Assembly (NCBI GenBank): GCA_965660935.1
Contig: CBFIBR010000026.1
Location: 1-25,484, forward strand
DNA length: 25,484 bases
Direction of reading: 5' to 3'
Source: UBA1172 sp002457135
GTDB taxonomy: Bacteria; Pseudomonadota; Alphaproteobacteria; Puniceispirillales; UBA1172
A model generated the notes under the pieces. The model was not told the origin of the DNA. It saw nothing but the letters and a program-made list of their open reading frames with translations, and made no database searches. Position 1 is the stretch's first letter; the number at the start of each line of letters is the position of its first letter. Made by a program: the position numbers and the translations under genes. Of the stretch, positions 1-7,506 are shown piece by piece.

Positions 1-84
1 TTTGAAGCCGGATTGGTGATTTTTTTAAAAAAATTACTCAACAAATACAATGGCGTAAATAAATGATTAACAGGATTTAATTAT

Positions 85-100
85 TGGCAAGGTTTTTGCC
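85..100 (+). promoter_or_regulatory. sigma-54 promoter of the flagellar activator gene
   Basis: The sequence TGGCAAGGTTTTTGCC has the invariant GG (86-87) and GC (98-99) separated by exactly 10 bases, with good -24 (TGGCA) and -12 (TTGC) elements. The predicted start of transcription is near 111, which leaves room for a purine-rich ribosome site at 125-131 before the ATG at 140. It would drive the activator gene and the fli genes behind it. Confidence 0.8.
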
Positions 101-139
101 TTATCGAGGGGAGAGATTTTTTTCGAAGAGGGTTTGCCA

Positions 140-1330
140 ATGTCCGGAGTATTGATCATACAAGATCACTTTAATGAGGCCAACCGCCTCGCCACCATCC
201 TTGGGGACAGGCTGGCCGAGGTGGAGACGCTGTCCATGGATCAGCTGAAGGCGCACAAACCTGCTGCCGGATGCCGACTGGTCGCCAGCACGGCCTTTGT
301 TGAGGGGATTGGCGGGTTGACCGCAACCACCACCCTGGCCCGTGATCTTCGCGTCGATCAGATGCTGATCATCAACAGCCTCGCCGATGCCTTCAATCTT
401 GAGCCGACCATGAACGGCAAATGCCTGCTGCTCGATCTGCCCGGGGCATCGACTGTTTCTGACCGCGCCCTTGATTATGGCCTGCAACTGGCGGCCACGC
501 TGATCAGCGACAGCTCGCATGTCGCCGCCGGGGATCAGGCAACCTTTACCCTCCTTGATCTGGCCAGGCGCGTTGCCCAGACTGATGTCACCGTTTTCAT
601 CAACGGGCCGACCGGCACGGGCAAGGAAGTGCTGTCCAAATTCATTCATCATCATTCCGCCCGGAAAGATCAGCCCTTTGTTGCGATCAACTGCGCCGCT
701 ATCCCGGAAAACATGCTTGAAGCGATCCTCTTCGGTCATGAAAAGGGTGCTTTCACCGGGGCTTCCACGGCCAATAAGGGCATTTTCAGGGCTGCTGATG
801 GCGGCACGCTGATGCTCGATGAAATCTCGGAAATGCCGATTGGCCTGCAATCAAAACTGCTGCGCGTGTTGCAGGAAAAATCAGTCACCCCGATCGGATC
901 ACAGACCGATATCCCTGTTGATGTCCGGGTCATTGCTACAACCAACCGTGACATGGCATCGGAAATCCAGAACGGGCGGTTCCGTGAAGACCTCTATTAC
1001 CGGCTCAACGTGTTTCCGCTGATGACCTCATGCCTGGCTGACCGGCCCGGTGATATCCTGCCGATCAGCACGGTTCTGCTGAAGCGTCACAGCGCTGACC
1101 TGAGCGGTATTCCGTCGCTCGATGACAGCGCGGTTGCCATGCTGTCTTCATACGATTGGCCCGGCAATGTGCGGGAGCTGGAAAACGTTCTCCAGCGCGC
1201 CCTTGTCCTGATGACCGGGCAGACCATCACGGCGACTGAGATCGTGATGGATAACGCCCTCCAGAATATCAACACCCTTGCCGGCAAGACCCAGATCGAA
1301 CCCCGGCAACTGATGCAGCAGGGAGCATAA
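140..1330 (+). CDS. flbD: sigma-54-dependent flagellar transcription activator (FlbD/FlrC-like), lacking a DNA-binding domain
   Basis: This is a bacterial enhancer-binding protein of the AAA+ class that remodels sigma-54 RNA polymerase, here very likely at flagellar promoters. Residues 1-110 resemble a response-regulator receiver in fold order, but no phosphoacceptor Asp is recognisable at the expected strand-3 position (LVASTAF). The AAA+ domain spans about 130-370: Walker A GPTGTGKE (156-163), the sigma-54 contact loop GAFTGA (203-208), Walker B LMLDE, ATTNRD, and WPGNVREL (340-347). Only about 28 residues follow, with no Fis-type helix-turn-helix, whereas Caulobacter FlbD carries one. The ATG at 140 is chosen for the GAAGAGG 8 bases upstream; a TTG at 134 would add two residues. 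fliE begins 3 bp after the stop, so the missing domain is not frameshifted downstream. The role is confident; the symbol is by analogy, and FlrC/FleR is an equal fit by gene position. Confidence 0.85.
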   Translation: MSGVLIIQDHFNEANRLATILGDRLAEVETLSMDQLKAHKPAAGCRLVASTAFVEGIGGLTATTTLARDLRVDQMLIINSLADAFNLEPTMNGKCLLLDLPGASTVSDRALDYGLQLAATLISDSSHVAAGDQATFTLLDLARRVAQTDVTVFINGPTGTGKEVLSKFIHHHSARKDQPFVAINCAAIPENMLEAILFGHEKGAFTGASTANKGIFRAADGGTLMLDEISEMPIGLQSKLLRVLQEKSVTPIGSQTDIPVDVRVIATTNRDMASEIQNGRFREDLYYRLNVFPLMTSCLADRPGDILPISTVLLKRHSADLSGIPSLDDSAVAMLSSYDWPGNVRELENVLQRALVLMTGQTITATEIVMDNALQNINTLAGKTQIEPRQLMQQGA

Positions 1331-1333
1331 ATC

Positions 1334-1690
1334 ATGTCGATTATCGGAAAAGGATTACCAGTACCTGTCCCCGGCACCTCGCTTGCCGATGCCCTCCCGA
1401 AACTGTCCCCCGGACTTAACGGCGGACTTAATGGCGGACTTAACGGGGGTTCCAGTGCGGGTGTCACCGAGGCGAATTTCACGGGCCGTCTGGCCAGTGC
1501 CATAGAGGATGTCGCCTCAGCCCAGAACAACGCCGCGTCACTGACCCAAGCTTATGAAATGGGGCAGGAACAGGATCTGGCCAAGGTCATGGTCAGTCAG
1601 CAGATTTCATCGCTCGGGTTTCACCTGACCATGAATGTTCGAAACAAGGTGTTGAGCGCCTACAAGGATATCATGAACATGCCTGTGTGA
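1334..1690 (+). CDS. fliE: flagellar hook-basal body complex protein FliE
   Basis: FliE joins the MS ring to the proximal rod and is one of the first substrates of the flagellar export gate. The C-terminal half carries the family signature: a helical segment with heptad character followed by the ending VRNKVLSAYKDIMNMPV. The 118-aa length is near the usual 100-115. The N-terminal excess is explained by a perfectly in-frame 12-bp tandem repeat at 1412-1447 that encodes GLNG three times (residues 27-38). It starts 3 bp after the activator gene and lies just before fliF, the standard location. Confidence 0.93.
   Translation: MSIIGKGLPVPVPGTSLADALPKLSPGLNGGLNGGLNGGSSAGVTEANFTGRLASAIEDVASAQNNAASLTQAYEMGQEQDLAKVMVSQQISSLGFHLTMNVRNKVLSAYKDIMNMPV
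1412..1447 (+). repeat. 12-bp tandem repeat in fliE (3 units)
   Basis: Three head-to-tail copies of GGACTTAACGGC, with a T for C in copy 2 and a final G for C in copy 3, encode GLNG-GLNG-GLNG. The repeat lies in the variable N-terminal part of FliE, so copy-number changes would keep the reading frame. Confidence 0.9.
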
Positions 1691-1772
1691 TTTCACTGAG
1701 GTGGCAGTTACATTCAGGCAATTGAATATAAACGGTTTTTATTAGGTTTTTTACGTCACGGGAGTGAAGTCA

Positions 1773-3491
1773 ATGGCTGAGGCAACAACAGATATGGTCG
1801 AAGTGGGTAATGACGCCAACGCCGTCGCAACCACGGATCAGACCGGCGTGGTTTCACGCATCCGGCGCTTTGCCAATGAGCCTGGCGTCAAGCGGGCTTT
1901 TCCTGCCATCGTTTCGGTGTTTCTGGTCAGTGTCGGGCTGATCGTTTACCTGATACTCCAGCAGCCCAGCCGGACCACGCTCTATGCCTCGCTGCCCGAA
2001 AGCGAAAAGGCAAGGGTTGTTGACGCGCTCATGAATGCCGGTGTTGACGTTACCCTTGACCCGACCACCGGTGATGTGCTGGTGCCGAGCAATGATTATC
2101 ATCAGGCCAGAATGTCGCTGGCCGCCCAGGGTCTGCCGCAATCCGTGCCCGATGGCTACAGCGCGCTTGCCGATATCCCGATGGGGTCCAGCCGGTCCGT
2201 TGAAAACATTCGCCTGAAACAGAGCCAGGAAATCGAACTGGCCCGGTCAATCGGTGAAATCGAGGGCGTGATCGCCGCCAGGGTGCATCTGGCATCACCG
2301 GAAAAATCAGTTTTCGCGCGGTCATCAACACCGCCGACAGCCTCTGTCTTTGTGCAGATGAACACAGGCCGCAGCCTTTCGCATCAGCAGGTCAACGCCA
2401 TCATTCACCTTGTATCCTCATCAGTGCCGAATATGGCCAAGACCGATGTCACGGTGGTGGATCAGCATGGCAGCCTGTTGTCAAAACCGCTCGATGATCC
2501 GTCCAGCCTGCTCAGCGATAATCAGCTTGAACACCGGATGAAGCTGGAAAGCATTTACCGCAGCCGTATTCTTTCGCTGGTGTCCCCGATTGTCGGTGCC
2601 GGTAATGTGACGGCGCAGGTTAATCTGGATATTGACTACACGCGGTCCCAGGTCACCGAGGAACTGGTTGATCCCAAAGGGTCCGCATTGCGCAGTGAAC
2701 AGCGTTCCAGCGACATGGCGATGGACCCGCAGGCCCGCGGTATCCCCGGAACCACCAGCAACCAGGCCCCTGGTCAGGCTGATCTGGAAGAAGGCCTTAC
2801 CCAACAGCAGGAGCAGCCCAAAAACGAGATGCGCTCATCCAATGAGGTGCGCAACTATGAGGTCAGCCGCACGGTGTCCAGAACCGAAAAGCCGAACAAC
2901 CAGATCATCAGGATCAACGCCGCTGTTCTGGTGCGCGAGAATGAAGAATTCAACCCTGAAACTGGTGTGGTGGAAGCGGTTCCTTTCTCGGACGAACAGA
3001 TCAAGGAAATTGAATTTCTGGTCGCTGACGGGATTGGTATTGATGCTGATCGCGGCGACAGCCTGACGGTTCGCAGCTCAGCCTTTGCCGAGGCCATCCT
3101 GGGTGTCGAGAAGCCATGGTGGGAGATCGAGTTCTTTGATACGCTGATCAAGCAGACCATTACTCTCCTTGTCATGGGTGTCGTGGTCCTGGGTGTTGTC
3201 CGCCCGCTGATCGGCCGCATCATGGTGCCGATTGCGACCGGCAAGCCTGGTGAAGCCATGGTCAATCTTGAGGAAGACATGGATATGGATCAGGTTGAAA
3301 TCAACGAAGGTGAGAGCCTTGAGGAAATCAAGGCCAAGCTGAAGCCGAAAAAAGCAGCCATTTCTTCTGAAATGTTGGATACTGCCAACACCTATGATGA
3401 TAAAGTGGCTATTATTCGGATGATTGTTTCTGATGAGGCTGGGCGTGTGTCTAACGTCTTCAAGACAATGATGCAGAATGACATAGATTAG
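1773..3491 (+). CDS. fliF: flagellar MS-ring protein FliF
   Basis: FliF forms the membrane/supramembrane ring on which the switch and export gate are built. A first membrane helix lies at about residues 42-62 and a second at about 460-482. Between them is the YscJ/FliF ring-building domain, including the family segment SLAAQGLPQ and VARVHLASPEKSVF-like strands. The C-terminal cytoplasmic tail ends in an acidic/hydrophobic helix (VAIIRMIVSDEAGRVSNVFKT), the known FliG-binding element. At 572 aa it matches the family. The start at 1773 has GGGAG at 1760-1764, 8 bp upstream; an in-frame GTG at 1764 overlaps that site and is less likely. Confidence 0.96.
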   Translation: MAEATTDMVEVGNDANAVATTDQTGVVSRIRRFANEPGVKRAFPAIVSVFLVSVGLIVYLILQQPSRTTLYASLPESEKARVVDALMNAGVDVTLDPTTGDVLVPSNDYHQARMSLAAQGLPQSVPDGYSALADIPMGSSRSVENIRLKQSQEIELARSIGEIEGVIAARVHLASPEKSVFARSSTPPTASVFVQMNTGRSLSHQQVNAIIHLVSSSVPNMAKTDVTVVDQHGSLLSKPLDDPSSLLSDNQLEHRMKLESIYRSRILSLVSPIVGAGNVTAQVNLDIDYTRSQVTEELVDPKGSALRSEQRSSDMAMDPQARGIPGTTSNQAPGQADLEEGLTQQQEQPKNEMRSSNEVRNYEVSRTVSRTEKPNNQIIRINAAVLVRENEEFNPETGVVEAVPFSDEQIKEIEFLVADGIGIDADRGDSLTVRSSAFAEAILGVEKPWWEIEFFDTLIKQTITLLVMGVVVLGVVRPLIGRIMVPIATGKPGEAMVNLEEDMDMDQVEINEGESLEEIKAKLKPKKAAISSEMLDTANTYDDKVAIIRMIVSDEAGRVSNVFKTMMQNDID

Positions 3492-3523
3492 GTCTTGATA
3501 AGATCAGGTTTTGATCACAGCAA

Positions 3524-3538
3524 TTAAGTTTTATTTAA
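3524..3538 (+). promoter_or_regulatory. possible CtrA-type box upstream of fliG
   Basis: TTAAGTTTTATTTAA fits the TTAA-N7-TTAA pattern of the alphaproteobacterial cell-cycle regulator CtrA. It lies 14 bp before the fliG start, unusually close, and the surrounding spacer is AT-rich, so a chance match is quite possible. Confidence 0.3.
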
Positions 3539-3552
3539 TATAGGGTAGTGTT

Positions 3553-4596
3553 ATGGCTGAGCCGCAAACCGCATCCAACACCGAAGAACAGAGCGTCTAT
3601 GACAAGCTCACAGGCGTTCAGAAATCAGCAATTCTGATGATGCTGCTGGGTGAGGATGAAGCATCTGAAATCCTGAAAAACCTGTCCCCGAAAGAGGTGC
3701 AGAACCTAGGTACCGCGATGTATTCCGTTCAGGGACTTGATCAGGATACCGTCAATCGCGTGCTTGACGAATTTCTTGAGATTATCAAGCAGCAGACCAG
3801 CCTTGGTCTCGGTGCGGGAAATTATATCCGCAACGTTCTCAACCGGGCGCTTGGTGAAGACAAGGCCCAGTCGGTGCTCAGCCGGATTTCACCATCCAGC
3901 ACGGATCGGCCGATTGAAATCCTCGACTGGATGGATGCCCGCGCCATCACCGAGCTGGTCATTGATGAGCATCCCCAGATCATTGCCCTCGTGATGTCGT
4001 ATCTTGAATTTGGTCAGGCCGCCGATGTGCTGGGCCTCTTGCCCGAAGAATTGCAGCCTGATGTGATCAGCCGTATTGCGACCCTGAAAACAGTCGGCCC
4101 GGATGCACTCCGTGAGCTGGAAGAAGTCATGCAGCGCAAGTTCAAGACCAACACCACCTTGCGGGCCTCGCAGGTTGGCGGTGTCAAGGCAGCGGCTAAA
4201 ATCATGAACTTCACCAAGCAGGATATGGAAAGCCGGATCATGACCACACTGCTCGATGATCATAGTGATCTGGTTCAGGCCATTCAGGAAAGCATGTTCA
4301 TCTTTGACAACCTGATGATGTCGGATGACAAATCGATCCAGACCCTGCTGCGCAATACCGATACCGAAGACCTGGTGCTTGCGCTCAAGGGTGCTGATGA
4401 ACCGCTCCGTGACAAGCTGTTTTCCTGCATGTCGCAGCGTGCCTCTGCCAACCTGATTGATGAAATGGAAGCGCTCGGTCCGGTGCGCCTGACCGATGTT
4501 CAGGAAGCCCAGAAGCGCGTCATTAACGTTGCCCGCCGTCTCAGCGATGAAGGATCGATTGTCCTCGCTGGTCGCGGTGGTGATGATTTCGTCTGA
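3553..4596 (+). CDS. fliG: flagellar motor switch protein FliG
   Basis: FliG is the torque-transmitting rotor protein that binds FliF above, FliM below and the stator laterally. The 347-aa product shows the N-terminal FliF-binding domain (QKSAILMMLLGEDEA), the middle-domain FliM-binding EHPQ motif (DEHPQIIALVMSYL, about residues 138-151) and the C-terminal charged torque helix (SANLIDEMEALGPVRLTDVQEAQ). Length and domain order are normal. It follows fliF after a 61-bp AT-rich spacer, which contains a TTAA-N7-TTAA motif. Confidence 0.97.
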   Translation: MAEPQTASNTEEQSVYDKLTGVQKSAILMMLLGEDEASEILKNLSPKEVQNLGTAMYSVQGLDQDTVNRVLDEFLEIIKQQTSLGLGAGNYIRNVLNRALGEDKAQSVLSRISPSSTDRPIEILDWMDARAITELVIDEHPQIIALVMSYLEFGQAADVLGLLPEELQPDVISRIATLKTVGPDALRELEEVMQRKFKTNTTLRASQVGGVKAAAKIMNFTKQDMESRIMTTLLDDHSDLVQAIQESMFIFDNLMMSDDKSIQTLLRNTDTEDLVLALKGADEPLRDKLFSCMSQRASANLIDEMEALGPVRLTDVQEAQKRVINVARRLSDEGSIVLAGRGGDDFV

Positions 4597-4628
4597 TCGA
4601 ATGATGCCGCATGAGCGTGGAGAGGAAA

Positions 4629-5675
4629 ATGAGCCAGCCAGAAGAAACCATGGTCAATGATGACCCTGCCCGGAATGAAGGCGGTCTGGCCCATGATGAG
4701 ATCGCGCGGCTGATGTCAAAGGCGCGGGAAGCGCTCTATAACCCTGGTGAAACACGCGTCAAGGAAAAGACCAATTTTGCCTCGCGCAGTCTTGTTGAGC
4801 TTGCCATGGCGGCCCAGCAACGTCTGCAAGGCGAAGACCAGCCCGGTGATGGGGACCCTGACCAGATGTCAGCACCCCTTGACCCGGCCGAGGCAGAACA
4901 AGCCGCTGCTGCCGCCATGGCCGAGGAGGCCGCAGCCCAGGCCGCAGCCCATGCTGAAGCTCTGGCACAAATCGCCGAAGATGAGGTTATTGAAGAGGAG
5001 CCGGAGGAGCCAGCACCCCCGGTTTTTTCCGAAGCTGACCTGATGGCGGAATACAAGCGCGGCTTCACCGCGGGCAAGGATTCCGGTTACAAGGATGGTC
5101 AGGCCGCTGGCCGGGCCGAGGGTCAGGCAACCGCCGCCGGTGAACTGGAACAGACCATTCAGAAATTCGAAAGCGCGGCCCTCGCGCTCAGCAAGGCATC
5201 GGCTGTTAACCTGTCGCGCCTGCAATCCAGCCTCAACGCCGTGATCTGCCGCCTGGCCTCGGACCGTGCTGGCATCGCCATTGATGACATGCCGGAAGGC
5301 CTGATAGCGCGGATTGAGGAAATGGCGGAACAAATCATCTCCAAAACAGCGCATCCCGTGATCAGGCTCCACCCCGAAGACCTCGCTGCCATCGCCCCGC
5401 TGGCAACCCAGCGTGAGGCCCTCAAGCCCTATAAGTTTGAGGCGGATGACACCCTTGATCGCGGTGATATCAGGGTCTGGGCTGACGGTATCTGCCTGGA
5501 TGATGAGATTACCCACCGGATGCAGCCGGATGCAGAAGAAATCCCGTCCGAAGAGGCCGATGCTGAAGAGATGCTTGCAGAGGAGGCGGAAGCCGCCGAC
5601 CCCGTTGCAGAAAAGACGGAAGCTCCCGATACAGGCGCACCCCAAACGGATTCGCCCAAAACGGATGAAGCCTAG
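4629..5675 (+). CDS. fliH: flagellar export apparatus stator protein FliH
   Basis: FliH is the peripheral stalk of the export ATPase: it holds FliI in an inactive state and delivers it to the export gate. The diagnostic feature is a run of GxxxG-type spacings (GFTAGKDSGYKDGQAAGRAEG, from about residue 145), typical of FliH/YscL. An Ala/Glu-rich coiled-coil stretch precedes it and the conserved FliI-binding C-terminal domain follows. A further 50-residue acidic tail (EEADAEEMLAEEAEAAD) makes it longer than the usual 230-250 aa. The ATG at 4629 has GGAGAGG just upstream; an in-frame ATG at 4611 has no clear ribosome site. fliI starts immediately after the stop. Confidence 0.88.
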   Translation: MSQPEETMVNDDPARNEGGLAHDEIARLMSKAREALYNPGETRVKEKTNFASRSLVELAMAAQQRLQGEDQPGDGDPDQMSAPLDPAEAEQAAAAAMAEEAAAQAAAHAEALAQIAEDEVIEEEPEEPAPPVFSEADLMAEYKRGFTAGKDSGYKDGQAAGRAEGQATAAGELEQTIQKFESAALALSKASAVNLSRLQSSLNAVICRLASDRAGIAIDDMPEGLIARIEEMAEQIISKTAHPVIRLHPEDLAAIAPLATQREALKPYKFEADDTLDRGDIRVWADGICLDDEITHRMQPDAEEIPSEEADAEEMLAEEAEAADPVAEKTEAPDTGAPQTDSPKTDEA

Positions 5676-7001
5676 ATGAGCGTTCTGATCAAACAGATTG
5701 CCGATTATGCCGATCGGCTGAATATCTCGCGTCCGCCGGTGCTGTCGGGGAAGGTCAGCCGGTTTGATGGCCAGATGGTCACCTGCAACGGCTTTCCGGC
5801 CAGTATCGGCACGCTCTGCGCTGTTGATCTTGATGACGGCTCTGAAACATTGGGTGAGATCATCGGTTTTCAGGATGGGGAAAACCTGCTGTCGCTGCAT
5901 GAATACGGCGCGCAGGTCAAGGTTGGTGCCACCGTCCGGGCGATTGAGGATGGTGCCATGGTTCCTGTTGGTGAAGGGTTGCTCGGCCGTGTTGTTGATG
6001 CCCTTGGCCAGCCGCTTGATGATCAGCTTTTGCCTGAACAGGCCGGACGCTGGCCCCTTGCCGGTATGCCGCTCAACCCGCTTCGCCGCAAACCGGTCGC
6101 CGAACCGCTGGATGTCGGCGTTCGGGTGATCAATTCCCTGCTTAGCATCGGCTGTGGCCAGCGCCTTGGCATCATTTCCGGTTCGGGTGTCGGCAAATCG
6201 GTTCTGCTCGGCATGATTACCCGCTTTACCGAAGCTGATGTCGTTGTTGTCGGGCTGATCGGTGAACGTGGGCGTGAAGTCGGCCATTTCGTTGAAAAGG
6301 CACTCACCGGATCATCGAAAGCCCGCACCATCATTGTTGCTGTTCCCGCTGACCGGTCGCCGTTGCTGCGTATCCGGGGGGCTGAACGCGCCACCGCCAT
6401 TGCGGAATATTTCCGGGCCCAGGGCAAAAAGGTTCTGCTGATCATGGATTCGCTCACCAGGGTGGCGCATGCCAGGCGTGAAATCGGTCTGGCCATGGGC
6501 GAACAGCCAACATCCAAGGGCTATCCGCCTTCGGTTGTGTCGATGATCCCGCGGCTGATTGAACGGACCGGAACCGATGACCGCTCGGATGGGTCGATCA
6601 CCGCGATTTACACCGTTCTTGCTGATGGTGATGACACGTTTGACCCGGTGGTGGATTCCGCAAGGGCGATCCTTGACGGGCATATCGTGCTGTCGCGCCT
6701 GCAAGCCCAGATGGGGATTTACCCGGCGGTTGATGTCAGCGCATCGGTCAGCCGGGTGATGAACGATATCACCAACAAGGGCCATCAGGATGCTGCCCGC
6801 CGATTCCGCCGGCTTGTGTCGGTCTATATGGAAAACCGCGACCTGATCTATATGGGCGGTTACACCCCGGGGCAGGACCCTGAACTGGATGAGGCGGTGC
6901 GTATCTGGGATCTGCTCCAGTCCCATATCCAGCAGCCCGAACATGACCGGGCGGATTTCGCCGAAAGCCGGGCCAGGCTGATCGCCGCCCTGACGAGCTA
7001 G
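5676..7001 (+). CDS. fliI: flagellum-specific export ATPase FliI
   Basis: FliI is the hexameric ATPase that helps unfold and load flagellar export substrates; it resembles the F1 ATPase beta subunit. The 441-aa product has Walker A SGSGVGKS (about 168-175), the family hallmark GERGREVGHF, Walker B VLLIMDSLTR, and the downstream TSKGYPPSVVSMIPRLIERTG block. Length is typical. The ATG abuts the fliH stop (TAG-ATG), which implies translational coupling, and fliJ follows 6 bp after. Confidence 0.97.
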   Translation: MSVLIKQIADYADRLNISRPPVLSGKVSRFDGQMVTCNGFPASIGTLCAVDLDDGSETLGEIIGFQDGENLLSLHEYGAQVKVGATVRAIEDGAMVPVGEGLLGRVVDALGQPLDDQLLPEQAGRWPLAGMPLNPLRRKPVAEPLDVGVRVINSLLSIGCGQRLGIISGSGVGKSVLLGMITRFTEADVVVVGLIGERGREVGHFVEKALTGSSKARTIIVAVPADRSPLLRIRGAERATAIAEYFRAQGKKVLLIMDSLTRVAHARREIGLAMGEQPTSKGYPPSVVSMIPRLIERTGTDDRSDGSITAIYTVLADGDDTFDPVVDSARAILDGHIVLSRLQAQMGIYPAVDVSASVSRVMNDITNKGHQDAARRFRRLVSVYMENRDLIYMGGYTPGQDPELDEAVRIWDLLQSHIQQPEHDRADFAESRARLIAALTS

Positions 7002-7007
7002 GGTGCC

Positions 7008-7421
7008 ATGGCAGAGCAGCGCAAATCACTTTATGAACGGCTCGTCCTCAAGGAAAAAATCGCTGTCCTGAAAAGGGCAAAGGCAATGACCGTCCTCGAA
7101 GAGGAGCTGGTCCGGACACAGAATCTGTGCCGGCAACTGACCGAAATTGCTGATAGTGGGGCTGTTCTGCCGGGGCTGACCACGCCGCTTGCCCTGCGTT
7201 CGGCCAATCATTACGGCATGCAGGTTCATGAACAGCTGACCACGGCCAGCAACCGGACCGATTTCCTCGAGGATGAGCTGGCTGAACGTCAACGCCTGCT
7301 CGCCGAGGCCATGAACCGTCATCGCAAGATCAGTGAAAAGCAGGCCGAACAGGCCAAACAGCAACGACAGGAAAAAGCCGACAAGGCGCTGGAAGCCATT
7401 CCGGCCAAACGCTCGGTCTGA
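7008..7421 (+). CDS. fliJ: flagellar export chaperone-escort protein FliJ
   Basis: FliJ is a short antiparallel coiled-coil protein that sits in the pore of the FliI hexamer and links the ATPase to the FlhA gate. The 137-aa product is almost wholly helical and charged, with heptad-like patterns at both ends, long Glu/Gln/Lys runs near the C-terminus and the normal length. Sequence conservation in this family is low, so the assignment rests on size, coiled-coil character and position between fliI and fliK. An AGGGTG ribosome site precedes the ATG. Confidence 0.85.
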   Translation: MAEQRKSLYERLVLKEKIAVLKRAKAMTVLEEELVRTQNLCRQLTEIADSGAVLPGLTTPLALRSANHYGMQVHEQLTTASNRTDFLEDELAERQRLLAEAMNRHRKISEKQAEQAKQQRQEKADKALEAIPAKRSV

Positions 7422-7439
7422 CAGGACGCAACAAAAGAC

Positions 7440-7455
7440 TGGCATCAGTTTTGCA
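7440..7455 (+). promoter_or_regulatory. sigma-54 promoter upstream of fliK
   Basis: TGGCATCAGTTTTGCA carries GG (7441-7442) and GC (7453-7454) exactly 10 bases apart, with TGGCA and TTGCA matching the -24 and -12 elements. The predicted transcript start is near 7466, about 37 nt before the fliK ATG. It lies in the 81-bp fliJ-fliK gap and could give fliK and the genes behind it a separate expression class. Confidence 0.75.
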
Positions 7456-7467
7456 AGGGGGATGGAT

Positions 7468-7506
7468 ATGCATCATTGTGTCAGTACCGGAATGGCTAGC
7501 TCATGA
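7468..7506 (+). CDS. possible 12-codon leader peptide coupled to fliK
   Basis: An ATG at 7468, 6 nt after a strong AGGGGG (7456-7461), opens a short frame reading MHHCVSTGMASS. Its TGA (7504-7506) overlaps the fliK ATG as ATGA. fliK itself lacks a clear ribosome site, so coupling is plausible on read-through transcripts. The predicted sigma-54 start (about 7466) would exclude the AGGGGG, so the leader would then be leaderless or silent. This is inference from signals only. Confidence 0.35.
   Translation: MHHCVSTGMASS

Noticed and set aside
19..34. 16-bp A/T palindrome (seven T then seven A) near the left edge, considered as a terminator
   Set aside because: There is no GC stem. It could be a bent AT tract, but nothing further supports a function.
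67..80. TTAA-N6-TTAA before the activator gene, considered as a CtrA box
   Set aside because: The spacer is 6 rather than 7 bases. A similar N6 pair occurs at 11390-11403, but both lie in AT-rich DNA and neither fits the consensus.
4869..6287. A 472-codon open frame on the minus strand
   Set aside because: It lies opposite fliH and fliI, whose protein motifs are unambiguous. The antisense translation has no recognisable domain and is explained by codon bias of the real genes.
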